From contig NC_020541.1 of assembly GCF_000230695.2 (NCBI RefSeq), forward strand, positions 1,798,001-1,862,000: a stretch of 64,000 nucleotides of DNA. The letters run 5' to 3'. Positions 8,290-16,483 of the stretch are shown in pieces. Both the position numbers and the translations under genes were made by a program. The notes under the pieces are model-generated. The model had not been told where the DNA came from, did not search any database, and saw only the letters and a program-made list of their open reading frames with translations. The DNA is from Rhodanobacter denitrificans (GTDB lineage: Bacteria > Pseudomonadota > Gammaproteobacteria > Xanthomonadales > Rhodanobacteraceae). Each line of letters starts with the position of its first letter. Position 1 is the first letter of the stretch.

Positions 8290-9575
8290 AAGAACGCTTT
8301 GCCTTGGTCGATGTGAACAACTTTTTTTGTTCTGCAGAGGCTGCTTTTGCACCAGAACTCAAAGGCGTTCCCTTGGTCGTTTTATCAAACAACGATGGGT
8401 GCGTGGTCAGTCGCTCAGCCGAAGTGAAGGCCCTTCAGACAGTGAAGATGGGCACACCCTGGCACCAGATGCAGGACTTGGCCAAGCAACACGGGATCAT
8501 CGCCAAAAGCTCTAATTACGAGCTCTATGGAGACATGAGCAGAAGAACGATGACTGTCATCGGCACCTTCGTTGAGCCTTCAGATCAAGAGGTGTATTCG
8601 ATTGATGAGAGCTTCCTCAGACTGACGAAGTACCCACATCTCGATGGCCAAACGCTTGGGCGAGAAATCCGTGCAAAGGTTTTTTTGTGGACAGGGATGA
8701 TGGTGTGTTGTGGCATTGGCTTTAGTCGCACGCAAGCCAAGCTTGCCAATCACCTGGCTAAAAAACGCCCGCAGTACGAAGGCGTTTGTGACCTCACCAA
8801 GCTGTCGCGGGCTGAGTTCGATGACATCTGCAAAACTGTGTCTGTCAATGATGTGTGGGGCATTGGTGGACGGCTCACAGGGCACCTGACAGCCATGGGT
8901 ATCACCACCGTCCATGAGCTTCGATGTGCTGACATCAAGCGACTTCGGGAGCGGTTCGGGGTTGTCTTGGAGCGCACGATAACGGAGCTCAACGGCACGC
9001 CTGTGAGTGGGCTTGATGTGGTGGAACCCAAACAGCAGATCATCTCAAGCCGAAGTTTTGGTTCACCATGCTATGACTACAACGGCTTGCACTCGATGGT
9101 ATCGACCTTCATTGCCCGTGCCACCGCAAAGCTCAGGAAGCAGGGCAGCTATGCAGGCCGGGTCTGTGTGTGGCTGGAGACGAATCGCTTTCGCGAACAG
9201 GATGTCCAATACCACCCGGCAGCTGGCATCCGGCTTCCGAACCCCACCAACGACATTGCCGCGCTCACGAACGCAGCAAGCATCGTTTTAGGACGCCTGT
9301 ACAAACCGGGTTTTCGGTATGCCAAAGCTGGTGTGATGCTCGAAGAGCTCAGTGACAGTGCTCACGTCCAAGGCTCTCTCTTTGGTGGCTCTGAGCCATC
9401 CCCTGAGCGGCAGAAATTGCTCACCACGCTTGACCGCATCCACCACCGTTTTGGGAAAAACCACATTGGCGTTGGATATGCCGGCGTCAAACGGGTCCCC
9501 CACGAGATGCAGCGGGCATTGATGTCGCCACGCTACACGACAAGATGGGATGAGCTCATGGAAGTGCAAGCGTAG
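8286..9575 (+). CDS. umuC: UmuC, Y-family DNA polymerase V catalytic subunit
   Basis: This 429-residue protein has all Y-family landmarks. The first catalytic Asp is in [13 protein letters not shown], the steric region is [19 protein letters not shown], and the second acidic motif is VYSIDESF. Helix-hairpin-helix and little-finger regions follow, with the C-terminal [15 protein letters not shown] segment typical of UmuC. Together with cleaved UmuD it copies past lesions during SOS. The length matches the family. It may be functionally important here because the chromosomal dnaE2 at 31-33 kb is truncated. Confidence 0.95.
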   Translation: MKERFALVDVNNFFCSAEAAFAPELKGVPLVVLSNNDGCVVSRSAEVKALQTVKMGTPWHQMQDLAKQHGIIAKSSNYELYGDMSRRTMTVIGTFVEPSDQEVYSIDESFLRLTKYPHLDGQTLGREIRAKVFLWTGMMVCCGIGFSRTQAKLANHLAKKRPQYEGVCDLTKLSRAEFDDICKTVSVNDVWGIGGRLTGHLTAMGITTVHELRCADIKRLRERFGVVLERTITELNGTPVSGLDVVEPKQQIISSRSFGSPCYDYNGLHSMVSTFIARATAKLRKQGSYAGRVCVWLETNRFREQDVQYHPAAGIRLPNPTNDIAALTNAASIVLGRLYKPGFRYAKAGVMLEELSDSAHVQGSLFGGSEPSPERQKLLTTLDRIHHRFGKNHIGVGYAGVKRVPHEMQRALMSPRYTTRWDELMEVQA

Positions 9576-9586
9576 GATGAGGGCGC

Positions 9587-10234
9587 ATGCCAGAGCCATT
9601 GTTTAGCATCAAACACGAAGACGGACGTGACATGTCTGACGAGCTCAACGCGTTCGCCAGAACCATTGGCCTGGAGCGTATTGCGCCCGGTAGATACAGC
9701 ATCCTGTTGGTGCTTTCTCTTTTCGGCGGGATGGCATCGGGAAGAATGAATCCAGCGGTTGTTGTGCAGGAGATTGAGGCACTCGAAGGACTTCGCACGA
9801 GTCGTTTCAAGAAGCCAATCCAGAACAAACATCCGCCACTCCAAGGCCTCTGGCACAAGCATTTTTACGACGCAGGGCTGAAGTCTCTGGCGATGAACTT
9901 CAAAAAGGGGCTGGACAAGTTCAAAATTCCTCTCTTTTTACAACGCATGAAAGAAGCAAGAGAAGCTGGGGTGGAGCGCTACGTAACCTTGGAAGATGTC
10001 GATGCTCTGGCTACAGACATGGTGCAGGGAAATCTAGCCCGCCTGGCAGAGCGCCAAGCGATGAGCGGCGAATGGTTGATGTTCGCGGAGCATGAGGGAA
10101 GGCGGTATTACCTGTGCCTTGCGACTCATGACTCATCACAACACGATGGGATTCGAACGCAGATTGACGAGATATGTTGCAAGGAATTTCCCTTCCTCAA
10201 AACAATCCTAAACGACCTGGAAACACGCCCATGA
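9587..10234 (+). CDS. Hypothetical protein downstream of umuC
   Basis: I do not recognise this 215-residue soluble protein. It starts 11 bases after umuC behind a purine-rich site (GGATGAGG), so it may be read from the same transcript. It is mixed alpha/beta with two Cys at residues 196-197 and a basic central stretch (HKHFYDAGLKSLAMNFKKGL). It overlaps the next gene by 4 bases. The pair could be a two-component module (cytosolic factor plus membrane protein) induced with umuDC. That reading rests on gene order alone. Confidence 0.6.
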   Translation: MPEPLFSIKHEDGRDMSDELNAFARTIGLERIAPGRYSILLVLSLFGGMASGRMNPAVVVQEIEALEGLRTSRFKKPIQNKHPPLQGLWHKHFYDAGLKSLAMNFKKGLDKFKIPLFLQRMKEAREAGVERYVTLEDVDALATDMVQGNLARLAERQAMSGEWLMFAEHEGRRYYLCLATHDSSQHDGIRTQIDEICCKEFPFLKTILNDLETRP

Positions 10235-10869
10235 ATGAGAAGGAATTTATTGCTTGGGCGGACGCGAAGCGTAAGCCGCTTGAGATGGCGATAGCCAAAT
10301 CTCTCAGCATCACCGTCGCCAAGCACTCTAAACGCGTCACCAAGTTCGTTGGTTGGTGGCTGACTGCCATAGGCGCTGCTGCTGGTGTGCTTGCGGCCAA
10401 CGCAAGCCAAGCACCTGTGATTCTCGGCGCACGGGGCTTCAAGGTTGATTTCTCCATCCTCGTTTTGGCCGGCATCATGGGCCTGTGGTCGCAGTACCGA
10501 GGGACCCAGGCTCAAAAGGCTCTTGCCATCACCACTTCGATTGCCAAGAATCTACCGCCGATCCTTGACGACTACCGGAAGGTGGAAAAAGAGTTGGCGG
10601 AAGCAGATGGTTGTCCGGAAGGGTACGACACAAGTTTCGACATCATGCGAGCCATGAAGCTTGGCCTGTCCATGCAACCTTGGCCAGCTAAGATGATGGC
10701 GGCATACGGACAGAGAAAAGCAACGCGTTCCCCACATCCTGAGTTGCTTCCCTATTCCGAGGCTGCAAGGCTCACCTTCTGGCAACAATTTTCAGCACAA
10801 GGCATGGTTCTAATGACCTTGCTCTTTGCAATTGTGTCGGGCTATCTAGTTGTCTTTGGCGGTTGCTAG
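10231..10869 (+). CDS. Membrane protein coupled to the gene at 9587
   Basis: The start at ATG 10231 gives a 212-residue product and a 4-base ATGA overlap with the preceding gene, a sign of translational coupling. Three hydrophobic segments are visible, near residues 38-55 (FVGWWLTAIGAAAGVLAA), 70-90 (FSILVLAGIMGLWS) and at the C-terminus (GMVLMTLLFAIVSGYLVVFG). A soluble region of about 85 residues lies between the second and third. No family is recognised. Its coupling to a soluble partner is typical of effector-regulator pairs but also of many ordinary operons. Confidence 0.6.
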   Translation: MNEKEFIAWADAKRKPLEMAIAKSLSITVAKHSKRVTKFVGWWLTAIGAAAGVLAANASQAPVILGARGFKVDFSILVLAGIMGLWSQYRGTQAQKALAITTSIAKNLPPILDDYRKVEKELAEADGCPEGYDTSFDIMRAMKLGLSMQPWPAKMMAAYGQRKATRSPHPELLPYSEAARLTFWQQFSAQGMVLMTLLFAIVSGYLVVFGGC

Positions 10870-10881
10870 TGGCAGACCACC

Positions 10882-11517
10882 TCAGCTGCCCTTGACCATC
10901 TCTGGCAAGCAGGGCAGGTGGGCCAGCTGCACTTGGATCACTCTTCTTGTGAGACCCACATCACCAGAGCCAACGCCCGAAAGCATTGCCATCATGCCGG
11001 CGAGGCCGTTGGCGTGCCGTAGCATTAAGATTCTCTGGCTCTCTGGCATGGCGCGCTCACCAAGAGCCGCATAGTGTCCACCATGCACATAGGAGTTGAG
11101 AGGCTTGAGCGACGAGTCGTTGAATTCTTGGAGCTGTCGGCAGACCTGTGCCGGAGCCTTTCCAGCCATGGCTTTGATCATCTCGGCGATGGTCTTGGCG
11201 GAGGGCTCTTTCAAGACTCCATCCTCAGCTTGGATGGTGGTAAAGCGCTGCACCTTTTCATCTGATGCAGCAAAGTGAAACCAAAAAGCTCTGACCGTTG
11301 CTTCGTACTGACAACGCAAGAGCACGAATGCTGATACTAGGTGGCCGTCAGCAAAAAGCGCCCGGATGGCCCTCCAGTGATCGAGAGACAGAGCCATGTA
11401 GATGCCGGTCACGGTTGCGCGTGGAGTTCCGTCACTCCGGTTGTCGGCAAGGACAGCTTCCATGTCTTGCTCAAAGCGTTCGGTGAGGAGGAGGGTTTCG
11501 GCTAAAGTGTTCGGCAT
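10882..11517 (-). CDS. DUF6988/DUF5677-like helical protein
   Basis: The protein is about 211 residues long and nearly all helical. It includes an LLRCQYEATVRAFWFHF helix and a later LNSYVHGGHYAAL segment. The Y-V-H-G motif after a long helix is seen in DUF5677/DUF6988-type proteins, which resemble HEPN-domain proteins. Family assignment is tentative. It converges with the membrane-protein gene (13-base gap) and is divergent from the zinc-ribbon gene at 11612. The start is chosen at 11517 (MPNTLAE); one 7 codons earlier is possible. Confidence 0.5.
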   Translation of the reverse strand: MPNTLAETLLLTERFEQDMEAVLADNRSDGTPRATVTGIYMALSLDHWRAIRALFADGHLVSAFVLLRCQYEATVRAFWFHFAASDEKVQRFTTIQAEDGVLKEPSAKTIAEMIKAMAGKAPAQVCRQLQEFNDSSLKPLNSYVHGGHYAALGERAMPESQRILMLRHANGLAGMMAMLSGVGSGDVGLTRRVIQVQLAHLPCLPEMVKGS

Positions 11518-11611
11518 GGTTCGGATGTTAGACGACATCGGCCAAGGAAACGAACAGGGGAAAGTCAGTGGTACTCACGCAGATACAGCGATTACTCATG
11601 GATGACGTCGA

Positions 11612-12910
11612 ATGAACTCCAACCTGGTGCTGACGTGCCTGACTTGCGATGGTGATACGGACTGTCGAATCGGGTTTTCAAACCGAAGAATCCAACAGCT
11701 GCAATTTTCTTGTCCACACTGTACGACTCCCATTGAGCTGACTCTCGATATCACGAACGCGCCTGGTTACGAGCTCACATTCAAGAACTGTGAGCCACGT
11801 GAGGGTCACCAGTACGGTTTGTTCGACGGGCGAAACCCATTCGTTGACCTACACCTCGACTTTCCCGTGGCCTTTGGACAGTACGTGATGGGCCTGACTC
11901 CGTTCATGGCAGCAATGGGGCGCATAGAGGCAGGGCAAGGCGATGCAATGCAGGCGCACGCGGCACTCCATTTGTTCAATGAAAAACTTGACCGCCTGAA
12001 CGAATTTTCGGACAAATCCGATGAAGTGAAGACCGCAATTCGACTGTATTTTGGAAAGAACAAGCAGCTTTTCAAAAAGCGAGTGGAGCAGCTTCTTGAT
12101 AGAAACCTTGGACCGTCACTCTTGCCGCAGGATGTAAATGCAGCGCTCTACACGCTTGTCAGTCATTGCTTCAAGCCTCTTATCCATCACGAGTCCGTTC
12201 GTGATTTTGTAGAGGCGACTACTGACATGATCAGGGGACTAGCTCAGAACATGCCGGAGGCTTTCGAAGCATTCATGGCGAACATCATTGACACCGGATT
12301 CTTGCTAAACATTCAGCGAGACAGTTTGGAAGTCTATCCAGAAATTTACACAGCCGAGATTGCTCTGCGTCCCGCAATATTTCTGGACTTCGTCAACGAA
12401 TCTGAGGAGCAGATGATTGCAGGCCGGGTCTCAACCAGCGATTTCCCGGTCTATAAGGATTTGTACAAGGACCTCTGTGAGATTCTTGGTCGTCAACTGA
12501 TCTTGGTGGCTGGTATCAACAATTTGATCAATCGCGGAGACTACAACACGTTTGCTGCGACAAAAGACGGTCCAGGGCTTAGCTCACTGGACAAGTTTGC
12601 AGAGAAGACCCTCACCGAGAAGTTCAAATACCTCGATGATTGTTGGTTCAACTTTGGTCGTGACGCTGTCAATGCCGGCATCCGCAACGCGATAGCCCAT
12701 CACATCACGGAGTACGACGAAGGAAGTCAGCTGATTAGGTACTTCCCTGACAAAGACGGCATCCGCCAAGACAAGGCCCAGACCATGACGTTCCTTGCGT
12801 TCGTCCGCTTGATCTTGCAAGTGTTTCGCGAAATCCACTATTTGCATCACGTCATCAAATGCTTCTTGAACTACGAGATGTTGATCCGGAGCAAGCGGGC
12901 GAATCAGTAA
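11612..12910 (+). CDS. Zinc-ribbon protein with a HEPN-like motif, function unknown
   Basis: This 432-residue protein begins with a zinc ribbon: CLTCDGDTDC near residues 9-18 and CPHC near 34-37. The rest is largely helical. Near residue 356 it has RNAIAHH, matching the R-N-x-x-x-H pattern found in HEPN ribonuclease-like domains and AbiV-like proteins. I do not recognise the full family. Such an architecture on an island with SOS genes would fit a stress or defence role, but nothing in the sequence shows a target. It precedes the DUF6998-like gene by 24 bases on the same strand. Confidence 0.55.
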   Translation: MNSNLVLTCLTCDGDTDCRIGFSNRRIQQLQFSCPHCTTPIELTLDITNAPGYELTFKNCEPREGHQYGLFDGRNPFVDLHLDFPVAFGQYVMGLTPFMAAMGRIEAGQGDAMQAHAALHLFNEKLDRLNEFSDKSDEVKTAIRLYFGKNKQLFKKRVEQLLDRNLGPSLLPQDVNAALYTLVSHCFKPLIHHESVRDFVEATTDMIRGLAQNMPEAFEAFMANIIDTGFLLNIQRDSLEVYPEIYTAEIALRPAIFLDFVNESEEQMIAGRVSTSDFPVYKDLYKDLCEILGRQLILVAGINNLINRGDYNTFAATKDGPGLSSLDKFAEKTLTEKFKYLDDCWFNFGRDAVNAGIRNAIAHHITEYDEGSQLIRYFPDKDGIRQDKAQTMTFLAFVRLILQVFREIHYLHHVIKCFLNYEMLIRSKRANQ

Positions 12911-12934
12911 GCGACTGTAGACAGGGGAAGGACC

Positions 12935-13618
12935 GTGGCACTTACTCAGATGCAGCAAATCCAGAGCCTCGGGGAAGCCCTTGCCTGGCTGGAGCGGGAG
13001 ATTTCTTGGGGTGTGCCTGTCACTGAGCTCCGGCACCTGTGTGGCCGCATTGGTGAGCTCTACGCTTGCACCATCACCAACGGTCAAATGGCGCTCCAAG
13101 TCAACCAACACGGCTATGACGTGGTCAGTGCAGATGGTGAGCGAATCAGTGTCAAAACCACCGGCACGACCAGAGGGGGCTTGGTCAACTTCAATACCAA
13201 TACCCTGAGCTTGGTAGACCGCGTGATCATTCTTCGCGTCAACACGGATGAAATGCAGGTGGAAATCTTGCTCAATGCGAAGATCGATGAAGCAAGAGCA
13301 CTGATGAGGGAAGGCACAGGAAAAGTGCTGTCCATCAACCTCGCAAAGCTGGAAAGGCCTAAAAGCCAGAGCACCGATGAGAAGGTGGTTAGAAGCGCAG
13401 CTTACGAAGGCTTCGTTGTGACAGAGCTCGAAAGCGGGACGATTGATGTCCGAGAGTTGGGCACACCAAAAGTGCCGGCCAAACCGTCCCTTCGAACCCT
13501 TGCGGGCAAGTTAGGACTTAGCCTATTGAACGGCCGTGGCAATCCCTACAACACGCGGCAGTTGGGCAGCATGGTGATCGAGGCAGTGAAAGCGCTTGAT
13601 GGACGTTCAACAATCTAG
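12935..13618 (+). CDS. DUF6998-domain protein
   Basis: This 227-residue protein has a GTG start. The N-terminal 120 residues resemble the DUF6998 domain: GRIGELYACTITNGQMAL, then NQHGYDVVSADGERISVKTT, then VDRVIILRVN. The D-x8-(S/E)-VKT layout recalls PD-(D/E)xK nuclease folds, where a catalytic Lys sits on the strand after an acidic residue; this is an inference. The C-terminal part (about 130-227) is basic and matches nothing I know. It follows the zinc-ribbon gene by 24 bases and precedes the HExxH membrane gene by 9 bases, so the three may form an operon. Confidence 0.6.
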   Translation: MALTQMQQIQSLGEALAWLEREISWGVPVTELRHLCGRIGELYACTITNGQMALQVNQHGYDVVSADGERISVKTTGTTRGGLVNFNTNTLSLVDRVIILRVNTDEMQVEILLNAKIDEARALMREGTGKVLSINLAKLERPKSQSTDEKVVRSAAYEGFVVTELESGTIDVRELGTPKVPAKPSLRTLAGKLGLSLLNGRGNPYNTRQLGSMVIEAVKALDGRSTI

Positions 13619-13627
13619 GAGGACAGG

Positions 13628-14218
13628 ATGGAATATTTACCGGAAGCGCCCACGACGGTAACACCCGATGGTTGGACGAAGTTCGTATTCAAGTTCGGAT
13701 GGAAGCGTTGGGCATTGGTTTTTCTCCTCTTCATCGCAATCCTATACGCGTTAGTGCTTCTTGGAGATCAAATCAAGAATGAAGGAGGGCAACTGCACAG
13801 CTTTTGGCTCTGGGTTCTTCTGATTGCTTTGGGCGGCGTGGTCGGACTGCCATTGCATGAGGCTCTTCATGCTGTGTGCCTACCGAATTTTGGGTGTGGT
13901 CCACAGACAATCTGGGGATGGTCTAACGTCGTTGGGCCAATAAAGAATCCCTGGGTTGGGTACCTTGGTCCACTCTCAATCCAGCGATTTGTTGTCCATC
14001 GTCTAGTACCCTTTTTCATCTTGGGACTTGGTGGCCTCATACTTTCATTCTGTGTTCCTGAGCTTTGGAAAATGTTTATATTTGGCTTGACCGCAGGGAA
14101 CTTAATTGGTTCTTTTTATGACATCGAGACAGCAATTCAAGCGTTACGTCTCGGAGCTAAGCAAGTGCAAGACGGAAAAGACGGATTCGACTGGACACCG
14201 GAAAAGGCGCTTCCCTAA
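13628..14218 (+). CDS. DUF3267-like putative membrane zinc metalloprotease
   Basis: This 196-residue protein has about four membrane helices (for example WALVFLLFIAILYALVLLG and VLLIALGGVVGLPLHEALHA). The HEALH motif near residues 79-83 is the HExxH zinc site, set inside a membrane helix as in DUF3267 and M50-type intramembrane proteases. A conserved Gly/Asn-rich loop follows (AGNLIGSFYDIE near 155-166), which may supply the third ligand. The function is inferred from the motif only. It is the last complete gene of the low-GC island, immediately before the integrase remnant. Confidence 0.65.
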   Translation: MEYLPEAPTTVTPDGWTKFVFKFGWKRWALVFLLFIAILYALVLLGDQIKNEGGQLHSFWLWVLLIALGGVVGLPLHEALHAVCLPNFGCGPQTIWGWSNVVGPIKNPWVGYLGPLSIQRFVVHRLVPFFILGLGGLILSFCVPELWKMFIFGLTAGNLIGSFYDIETAIQALRLGAKQVQDGKDGFDWTPEKALP

Positions 14219-14450
14219 AAGAGAAAGGCCACCGGTCCGATCCGATCAGGCGAAGATCACTCAGATCCGCGGCGGCGACTTCACTGCGGCGCCGGCCACC
14301 GCTGGCGAACGCAAAGTAGAGCAGGGCACGATCGCGCAACCCTTCCAACGTGTCATCGCACGTATCGATGAGCGCCTCCAATCCGATGCGCACGATCGCG
14401 GTCTTCCGGCGGCGTTACTGGCGGCACAGCACGCATTGAAAGCCAGTACG
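14219..14450 (-). pseudogene. Tyrosine-recombinase integrase remnant
   Basis: The minus strand encodes LRDRALLYFAFASGGRRRSE, followed by VAAADLSDLR. This matches the N-terminal part of the catalytic core of phage-type integrases, where the first catalytic Arg (GGRRRSE) lies. The upstream part (TCDDTLEGL) continues in frame for a short distance. The reading breaks off after about 14225, so the HxxR and Tyr parts of the catalytic site are missing. The remnant sits between the low-GC island and the recJ fragment, where the integrase of an integrated element would be expected. Confidence 0.6.
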
Positions 14451-14552
14451 CAACGGGAAGTGGCGCTACAAGCAAAGTTAGATAGCATTCCTGCGGACGC
14501 GAAGATCAAGCCGACGATCAGGAAGAGAAAACCGCGTGGTGCGTCCAGCTGA

Positions 14553-14721
14553 AGTCGCGCACACCATAGCTTATTGAATTAACTAAATATTTTACTAAAA
14601 TTACTTGTAACTAATTGATTTTATTGGATTCTAAAAACGGCACTTTTTGCACGGAAGGTACGTGGCCCCCAAGCTACGGTTCTGCCTAAGACTTGGCTGT
14701 TTTCCTGTCCAAGTCAGCCTC
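14553..14721. other. AT-rich junction between island and recJ fragment
   Basis: This stretch has no gene. Its first 80 bases are strikingly AT-rich (for example TTAACTAAATATTTTACT) compared with the GC-rich DNA that begins after 14700. The island-to-chromosome junction probably lies here, immediately before the recJ frame opens at about 14722. I see no clear direct or inverted repeat that would define an attachment site. Confidence 0.4.
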
Positions 14722-14724
14722 ACA

Positions 14725-15587
14725 TGTCGCGCATGAACGCGGCGGGGCGGCTGGAAGACATGCGCCTGGGCGTGGAATGCCTGCTCACCGACGACGTGGC
14801 GCAGGCGCGCCGCCATGCCGAGCAGCTCGACGCGATCAACCGCGAGCGGCGTGAGCTGCAGGCCTCGATGGTGGCCGAGGCCGAGGTGATGGTGGCTGGC
14901 CTGGGTCATGTCGACGCCGTCGGCGTGGCGCTGTTCGAGCCGTCGTGGCATGCCGGCGTGGTTGGGCTGGTCGCCTCCAAGCTGAAGGAGCGCTTGCACC
15001 GCCCGGTAATCGCCTTCGCGCCAGCCGGTGAGGACGACACCGAAAACCTGCGTGGCTCGGCGCGCTCGATCCCTGGTTTCCACATCCGCGACGCGCTGGC
15101 CGCGATCGACGCGCGCCAGCCCGGCTTGATCGAACGCTTCGGCGGCCACGCGATGGCCGCGGGGCTGAGCCTCAGGAGCGCCGACTACCCGCGCTTCGCC
15201 GCCGCCTTCGATGCGATCGCGCGCGAGCTGATCGAGCCCGAGCGCCTGCAGGCGGTGCTCTACACCGACGGCGAGCTGCCGCCCGGCGCCGCCACGCTGG
15301 GGCTGGCCCGACAGCTGCGCGCCGCGGGGCCGTGGGGCCAGGCCTTCCCCGAACCGCTGTTCGACAACCTGTTCGATTGCGCCGGCTGGAAGCTGATGGG
15401 CGAGAGTCACCTGCGCCTGCAATTGCGCGACCCGCGCGACGGCGCCCTGCATGATGCGGTGATGTTCAACGCGTATCACGGCCAGCCGCCGCCATCGCGG
15501 CTGCGCGCGGTCTACGAGCTGACCATCAACGACTGGCAGGGGCGCGAGACGCCACGACTGCTGCTGCGGCACATCGAACCGGCCTGA
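14725..15587 (+). pseudogene. recJ: RecJ exonuclease, 3' half only (truncated)
   Basis: The frame encodes about 287 residues that align with E. coli RecJ from roughly residue 290 to the end: RMNAAGRLEDM, then the HPEWH-type segment seen as FEPSWHAGVVGLVASKLKER, the DHHA1 motif FGGHAMAAGLSL, GPWGQAFPEPLFD and a final RLLLRHIEPA. The whole N-terminal DHH domain with its catalytic Asp residues is missing, so this piece cannot be an active exonuclease. The sequence is of the local high-GC type and sits in the recJ-prfB-lysS order of the relatives, so this is likely the original chromosomal recJ cut by the island. Confidence 0.85.
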
Positions 15588-15654
15588 TGCCGCTTGCGCG
15601 TTTTTCACGCGGCCCGTTCCAGACTGGCGTTCGCCCCGCTCATGGAGAACGCCC

Positions 15655-16020
15655 GTGATCGCACTGATCGAAGGACTGCCGCCCGGTACGCTGGGTTTTC
15701 GCGCCCATGGCCAGGTGACGGCGGAAGATTACGAGAACATCGTCGTGCCGGACGTCGAGGCGGCGTTCGCGCTCAATCGCAAGCTGCGCCTGCTGTATGT
15801 CACCGCCGATGACTTCACCGGCTTCGACCCGGGCGCGATGTGGGATGACGCCAAGCTGAGCCTGCGCCATTTCAGCGGCTGGGACCGCGTCGCACTGGTC
15901 ACCGACGTGGTCTGGCTGCGCGGTACCGCGATGGCGTTCAGCTTTGCCATCCCGGCGCAATTCCGCCTGTTCCACGGTGCGGACATCGAGGAAGCCACCC
16001 GCTGGATCACGGCTCCCTGA
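15655..16020 (+). CDS. SpoIIAA-like/STAS-type protein
   Basis: This 121-residue protein with a GTG start has the compact alpha/beta layout of the SpoIIAA-like (SEC14/STAS) family: a first strand and turn (GLPPGTLGFRAHGQVTAEDY), the LLYVTADDFTGFDPGAMWDD centre, and a final ADIEEATRWI helix. These cytosolic proteins are common in proteobacteria and have no established role beyond a STAS-like fold. It lies between the recJ fragment and asnB as a stand-alone gene. Confidence 0.75.
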   Translation: MIALIEGLPPGTLGFRAHGQVTAEDYENIVVPDVEAAFALNRKLRLLYVTADDFTGFDPGAMWDDAKLSLRHFSGWDRVALVTDVVWLRGTAMAFSFAIPAQFRLFHGADIEEATRWITAP

Positions 16021-16032
16021 TCTCGCCCTGTG

Positions 16033-16132
16033 GTAGGAGCCCGCCCGCGGGCGATGCTCTGGCTTTTTGCGAATCCCGAATCCCGAATCTTGAGCCCAAG
16101 CCCAAAAGCATCGCCCGCGGGCGGGCTCCTAC
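16033..16132. repeat. Perfect 26-bp inverted repeat (REP-like)
   Basis: A 26-base arm at 16033-16058 (core GGAGCCCGCCCGCGGGCG) is repeated exactly in inverted orientation at 16107-16132. The 48-base spacer contains the short repeat GAATCCCGAATCCCGAAT, common in Xanthomonadaceae intergenic DNA. The structure lies 50 bases downstream of the SpoIIAA-like gene. It could be a REP-type element mobilised by a RAYT transposase or a strong RNA hairpin acting as terminator. Confidence 0.75.
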
Positions 16133-16189
16133 GGCGACTTGACCGTACCCGCGCTTGCCAAGCGCCGGCGAATCTGCTCAAGTTGGCCC

Positions 16190-16312
16190 ATGCACCCCGC
16201 CGCCGCCAGCCGTCTGAACCTCACCGCGCCTTCCGCGCGGGGCTTAGTGCTGGCCGGCAACAACAATAATCGCGCGAACAATAACGCCAACCATTGGCGG
16301 GCCCGCGCGTAG
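16190..16312 (+). CDS. Asparagine-rich leader peptide upstream of asnB
   Basis: An open frame of 40 codons has nine Asn codons, eight of them clustered in codons 24-34 (GNNNNRANNNAN). The terminator hairpin at 16337 follows 24 bases after its stop, and asnB begins 172 bases after it. This is the layout of classical attenuator leader peptides (hisL, trpL, ilvL), where ribosomes stall at codons for the end product when charged tRNA is scarce. Asparagine, the product of AsnB, would be the signal. AAC and AAT are both used. A short purine-rich site ahead of the ATG is not obvious. Read as a leader by inference from position and composition. Confidence 0.75.
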   Translation: MHPAAASRLNLTAPSARGLVLAGNNNNRANNNANHWRARA

Positions 16313-16336
16313 CTGCAAGTCTCCACGAAACAAACG

Positions 16337-16372
16337 CGACGAAGGCCCGCTTGATGCGGGCCTTCGTCGTTT
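16337..16372 (+). terminator. Attenuator-type rho-independent terminator before asnB
   Basis: A perfect 14-base stem (CGACGAAGGCCCGC at 16337-16350 with its complement at 16356-16369) has the loop TTGAT and is followed by TTT. It lies between the Asn-rich leader and asnB on the same strand. The GC-rich run near the leader stop (GGCGGGCCCGCGCG, about 16297-16310) could pair with the 5' arm and act as an anti-terminator. Confidence 0.8.
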
Positions 16373-16483
16373 CCGGTGCTTGATTTGTGCGCGGCTCCAT
16401 CCGCGCAAGAGCAAAACCCGGCCATCCATGGCCGACTTTCAAGAAGAGCGGTACCCACCACCAGTAACCGAGGAACCCCCACC

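Noticed and set aside
14631..15608. Minus-strand frame opposite the recJ fragment
   Set aside because: The plus strand encodes recognisable RecJ motifs; the antisense product is Gln/Arg/Val-rich with no family match.
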